Source: DAOVVL01 sp965603095
GTDB lineage: Bacteria > Pseudomonadota > Alphaproteobacteria > Rhodospirillales > Magnetovibrionaceae
Direction of reading: 5' to 3'
Assembly (NCBI GenBank): GCA_965603095.1
Contig: CBFDBQ010000003.1
Location: forward strand, 1-64,000
Length of the DNA: 64,000 nt
Positions 61,501-64,000 of this stretch are shown here, piece by piece (within the stretch, counting starts at the first letter, position 1; each line of letters begins with the position of its first letter). Below the pieces are notes generated by a model. The model was not told where the DNA came from and ran no database searches. It worked only from the letters and a program-made list of their open reading frames with translations. Both the position numbers and the translations under genes were made by a program.

Positions 61501-61956
61501 TTAGTCGTTTTTTAAAATACTGTTTGCCGCGTCAAGTGCCATTTCGTAGCCAAACCCACCAAACCCACAAATCATACCTTTGGCTGCCTTGGAAATAAAT
61601 GAATGATGACGGAATTCCTCACGTTGGTGAATGTTTGATAAGTGAACTTCAATAACCGGAGTAATCGTTCCTTTTATTGCATCAAGCAAAGCTACCGAAG
61701 TATGGGTGTAGGCACCAGCGTTGACTATAAGAACATCAAATTCATCTTCTGCCTGTTGGATCCAGTCTACCATTTCGCCTTCGGTATTGGTTTGGCGAAA
61801 CTCTACAGTTAAGCCCAAATCAGATGCACGTTTTTGGCATTTGTCTTCGATGCTGGCAAGCGTTTCCGCCCCATATATATCGGGCTCACGTTTTCCTAAA
61901 AGATTTAGGTTAGGCCCATTTATGACCAAAACCTTACCAGTAGACTTAGTTGTCAT
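61501..61956 (-). CDS. aroQ: 3-dehydroquinate dehydratase, type II
   Basis: A 151-residue type II dehydratase, the third step of the shikimate pathway. The N-terminal INGPNLNLLGKREPDIYG carries the catalytic Tyr; NAGAYTHTSVALLDA and VIEVHLSNIHQREEFRHHS follow. ATG 61956 was chosen over a GTG at 61980. It is the first gene of the aroQ-accB-accC-aat operon, 154 bases from the divergent thiazole synthase gene. Confidence 0.96.
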   Translation of the reverse strand: MTTKSTGKVLVINGPNLNLLGKREPDIYGAETLASIEDKCQKRASDLGLTVEFRQTNTEGEMVDWIQQAEDEFDVLIVNAGAYTHTSVALLDAIKGTITPVIEVHLSNIHQREEFRHHSFISKAAKGMICGFGGFGYEMALDAANSILKND

Positions 61957-62110
61957 TTTTTTATTCCATATTTGACCCACTTAAACGGTGAATCGCTGTT
62001 ACCTGCGATTTATAGCACGCGTACTTACTTGTGGAACAGGAACTTTAGACTGTATTAAACAGTGACATCTGGTTATTTTAATCAAAATAATAACACCAAG
62101 CAGGAAAACA

Positions 62111-63097
62111 ATGAACCTTACAATCAATGGCGAAACCAAGAAATTTGAGGGCTCACTTAGTGTGGAGCAGCTTTTGAGCCAGATAGGGCTGGACGGCACC
62201 AAGGTTGCGGTTGAGCGCAATCGGGAAATAGTGCCCAAATCTGGCTATGGTAATATTTCTCTGGCCGATGGTGATAATCTGGAAATCGTTCATTTTATAG
62301 GTGGCGGCAGTGGTGCCAGGGGTGGTGAAGGCGATGGTTTCGAGGTGGCGGGACAGCCTTATTGGTCGCGCCTTTTGGTCGGAACCGGAAAATACAAAGA
62401 TTTCGAAGAAACTAAAAAAGCCATAGAAGCATCGGGGGCTGAAATAGTTACCGTTGCGGTTCGCCGGGTAAATGTATCGGACCCCAAGGAACCAATGTTA
62501 GTCGATTACGTTGACCCCAAGGTCTACACATATTTGCCCAATACTGCCGGGTGTTATTCGGCCGACGAAGCGGTTCGCACGTTGCGCCTTGCCCGCGAAG
62601 CAGGGGGCTGGGATTTGGTAAAGCTAGAAGTATTGGGTGATCAAAAAACCCTTTATCCAAATATGCCGGAAACTATAACTGCTGCTGAAACACTTATAAA
62701 AGAGGGTTTCAAGGTAATGGTCTATTGTTCCGATGACCCCATTCAAGCAAAACGATTAGAAGACATGGGTTGTGTTGCAATCATGCCATTGGCCGCACCA
62801 ATTGGTTCGGGCTTGGGTGTGCAAAACCCGGTTGGCATTCGTTTGATTGTTGAACAAGCAAACGTTCCGGTGTTGGTTGATGCCGGTGTTGGCACCGCAT
62901 CGGATGCGGCTGTCGCGATGGAGCTTGGCTGTGATGGTGTTTTAATGAACACCGCAATTGCCGAAGCCAAAGACCCAATAAAAATGGCGCGGGCCATGAA
63001 GCTGGCGGTTGAATCAGGCCGTCTGGCATATTTGGCTGGACGTATGGGCAAAAAGAAATTTGCCGACCCATCATCGCCGCTTGCGGGACTTATTTAA
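62111..63097 (+). CDS. thiG: ThiS-ThiG fusion: sulfur carrier plus thiazole synthase
   Basis: A 328-residue fusion. Residues 1-66 are ThiS (MNLTINGETKKFEGSLSV to HFIGGG); residues about 82-328 are ThiG with the Schiff-base Lys171 in VKLEVLGD, and GVGTASDAAVAMELGCDGVLMNTA. A Gly-rich linker (GSGARGGEGDG) joins them. ThiS normally needs a free C-terminal Gly-Gly to be adenylated and thiocarboxylated; here the glycines are internal. Such fusions are annotated in other proteobacteria. An AGGA site precedes the ATG. No TPP riboswitch is visible. Confidence 0.93.
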   Translation: MNLTINGETKKFEGSLSVEQLLSQIGLDGTKVAVERNREIVPKSGYGNISLADGDNLEIVHFIGGGSGARGGEGDGFEVAGQPYWSRLLVGTGKYKDFEETKKAIEASGAEIVTVAVRRVNVSDPKEPMLVDYVDPKVYTYLPNTAGCYSADEAVRTLRLAREAGGWDLVKLEVLGDQKTLYPNMPETITAAETLIKEGFKVMVYCSDDPIQAKRLEDMGCVAIMPLAAPIGSGLGVQNPVGIRLIVEQANVPVLVDAGVGTASDAAVAMELGCDGVLMNTAIAEAKDPIKMARAMKLAVESGRLAYLAGRMGKKKFADPSSPLAGLI

Positions 63098-63132
63098 TTT
63101 TTTGGTTTAATTTTTTGGTTTAATTTTTGAGG
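63093..63132 (+). repeat. Tandem 13-bp repeat between thiSG and the LysE gene
   Basis: TTTAATTTTTTGG occurs twice exactly (63093-63105, 63106-63118) and once imperfectly (63119-63132). It overlaps the fusion gene stop codon and places the GAGG ribosome site of the next gene in the third copy. Confidence 0.9.
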
Positions 63133-63140
63133 TTTTTTAA

Positions 63141-63773
63141 ATGAACCCCGATCTATGGTTTTCATTTGTTGCCGTAACCGTAGCCGCCGTGCTGTCGCCG
63201 GGGCCGGCTGTATTGTTGGCGCTAACCCATGGTGGAATGAACGGTGTACGCGGTGGTTTTTTTGCCATCATGGGCAATGAAACCGGTTTGGTTATTTTAA
63301 TTGCCATAAGCATTGTTGGTATTGGCGCGGTGCTGGAAACATCATCGCAAATATTAACTTACCTAAGGGTATTTGGTGGGCTGTATCTAATTTATCTTGG
63401 CTTTAGATTATTGTTTGTGAAACAAAAAATTTCCGTTGGCGATGCAAACGCTGAAATAAAACCGGCAAAAATATTTTCACCGCGCAAATCATATTTTCAA
63501 GGTATAGGTGTGGCGCTTAGCAACCCTAAGGCATTGTTGCTTATTGGCGCGCTGTTTCCACAATTTTTGGATATGTCACGCCCGGTATGGCAACAGCTAG
63601 TTATCATGGGGGCTACATTGTTGGTGCTGTCGTTCAGCGCATTGATGGGCTATGCGTTAATAGCGTCCAAGGCGGCCAGCAAATCAGGTTCGGCTATTGC
63701 TGGAAAGATGAGCAAGGTTTCCGGAGTTTTATTTATTTTGTTTGGTATAGCATTAGCGGCCGATAGCCGTTAG
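63141..63773 (+). CDS. LysE/RhtB-family amino acid exporter
   Basis: A 210-residue inner-membrane protein with about six hydrophobic segments. The family start VTVAAVLSPGPAVLLALTHGGMNGVRGGFFAIMGNETG and the central segment GIGVALSNPKALLLIGALFPQFL are characteristic. The family exports amino acids such as lysine, threonine or homoserine lactones; the substrate here is unknown. Its stop overlaps the stop of the opposing gene by 4 bases. Confidence 0.92.
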   Translation: MNPDLWFSFVAVTVAAVLSPGPAVLLALTHGGMNGVRGGFFAIMGNETGLVILIAISIVGIGAVLETSSQILTYLRVFGGLYLIYLGFRLLFVKQKISVGDANAEIKPAKIFSPRKSYFQGIGVALSNPKALLLIGALFPQFLDMSRPVWQQLVIMGATLLVLSFSALMGYALIASKAASKSGSAIAGKMSKVSGVLFILFGIALAADSR

Positions 63774-64000
63774 CTGCCTTTAAGGAAAGCCGGCATGTGG
63801 TCGGTGCCACCAAGGCCGCTACCTTCGCCTTCGCTACCGTGGCCCGGTTTTTTTTCACCGTGAGAATTTCTATCAGAGGATTTTTTTTCAGGCCGAGGCG
63901 CTCTTTCGGTTTTTACTTCAGCTTTTACTTCAGTTTTTGCCTCAACTTTTACTTCAGGCTTTGTTTCTGGTTTTGTGCTGTTGTCAGTTAGTGGATTGTT
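63770..64000 (-). CDS. C-terminal tail of an unidentified protein (partial), possibly a DEAD-box helicase
   Basis: An open frame of 77 codons runs from the window edge to TAA at 63770-63772. It encodes a charged, low-complexity tail with degenerate repeats (KPEVKVEAKTEVKAEVK), a Gly/Ser-rich part (GHGSEGEGSGLGG), and the end DHMPAFLKGS. Tails ending in a Gly-x-x-Pro-Ala-Phe-type motif are common on alphaproteobacterial DEAD-box RNA helicases, but this is only a suggestion. The gene body is outside the window. Confidence 0.65.
   Translation of the reverse strand, partial: NNPLTDNSTKPETKPEVKVEAKTEVKAEVKTERAPRPEKKSSDRNSHGEKKPGHGSEGEGSGLGGTDHMPAFLKGS

Noticed and set aside
61980..62110. TPP riboswitch before the thiazole synthase gene
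   Set aside because: The THI-box elements (CTGAGA and the downstream ACCTGATCTGGATAAT-like part) are absent from the 154-base gap.
1..64000. Mobile elements, prophage or CRISPR
   Set aside because: No transposase, integrase or phage gene was found, and no regularly spaced repeats. The tRNA genes at 30041 and 36975 have no attachment-site-like duplication nearby.

Overview
The window is a chromosomal segment of an alphaproteobacterium, most like the Rhodospirillales group. The grounds are gene content typical of that class: an ATP12-type F1-ATPase assembly chaperone, an NDUFA12-type complex I subunit, the division-site ATPase MipZ, DUF1489 and DUF2155 proteins, a B12-dependent ribonucleotide reductase (NrdJ), and an alpha operon that lacks rpsD. 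Base composition is moderate and even. I see no insertion sequence, prophage, integrase, CRISPR array or plasmid gene; this is core-genome DNA with a few lineage-specific inserts.

Layout. 1-14.2 kb: the end of tuf, then the S10, spc and alpha ribosomal protein operons with secY, adk and rpoA, closed by a strong terminator. An internal near-consensus promoter precedes rpsM, and stable hairpins lie in the rpsQ-rplN and rpsK-rpoA spacers. 14.3-24.1 kb: a Do-family protease, rarA, crcB, an RluC/D pseudouridine synthase, a two-component system with a small secreted protein behind a tandem-repeat operator, a candidate structured RNA, a HAD phosphatase, an AsmA protein and ATP12. 24.1-29.9 kb: yciB, a propionyl-CoA carboxylase operon (pccB, a small membrane protein, pccA, an acylphosphatase-like protein) and lipB. 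30-37.5 kb: tRNA-Leu(GAG), mgtE, a receiver-only regulator, a DUF1489 gene, ssb, gyrA, coaD, tRNA-Lys(TTT). 37.5-45.7 kb: a secreted GH114-like protein, an L-2-hydroxyglutarate oxidase, mipZ, galU, ugd, a phosphomannomutase/phosphoglucomutase and a D,D-carboxypeptidase with a SPOR domain. 46-52.6 kb: clpS-clpA, two unknown proteins, a DUF482 protein, a RidA protein and a methyltransferase. 52.8-64 kb: nrdJ, the NDUFA12-mlaD-mlaD-DUF2155 run, the opposed aroQ-accB-accC-aat operon, a ThiS-ThiG fusion, a LysE-type exporter and the tail of one more gene.

How genes fit together. The phosphohexomutase, GalU and Ugd make UDP-glucose and UDP-glucuronate for surface polysaccharide. Aat, ClpS and ClpA are the writer, reader and unfoldase of the bacterial N-degron pathway. 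PccA/PccB and AccB/AccC are two separate biotin carboxylase systems. NrdJ, and a probable methylmalonyl-CoA route downstream of PCC, imply access to adenosylcobalamin. ATP12 and NDUFA12 belong to respiratory complex assembly.

The least explained signals are the candidate RNA at about 20.65-20.79 kb, which can adopt two mutually exclusive folds before a 14-bp terminator stem; the two-component module beside it; the long nrdJ leader; the ThiS-ThiG fusion with an internal Gly-Gly; and an 8-bp tandem repeat inside the acylphosphatase-like gene. No clearly new multi-gene system is visible.
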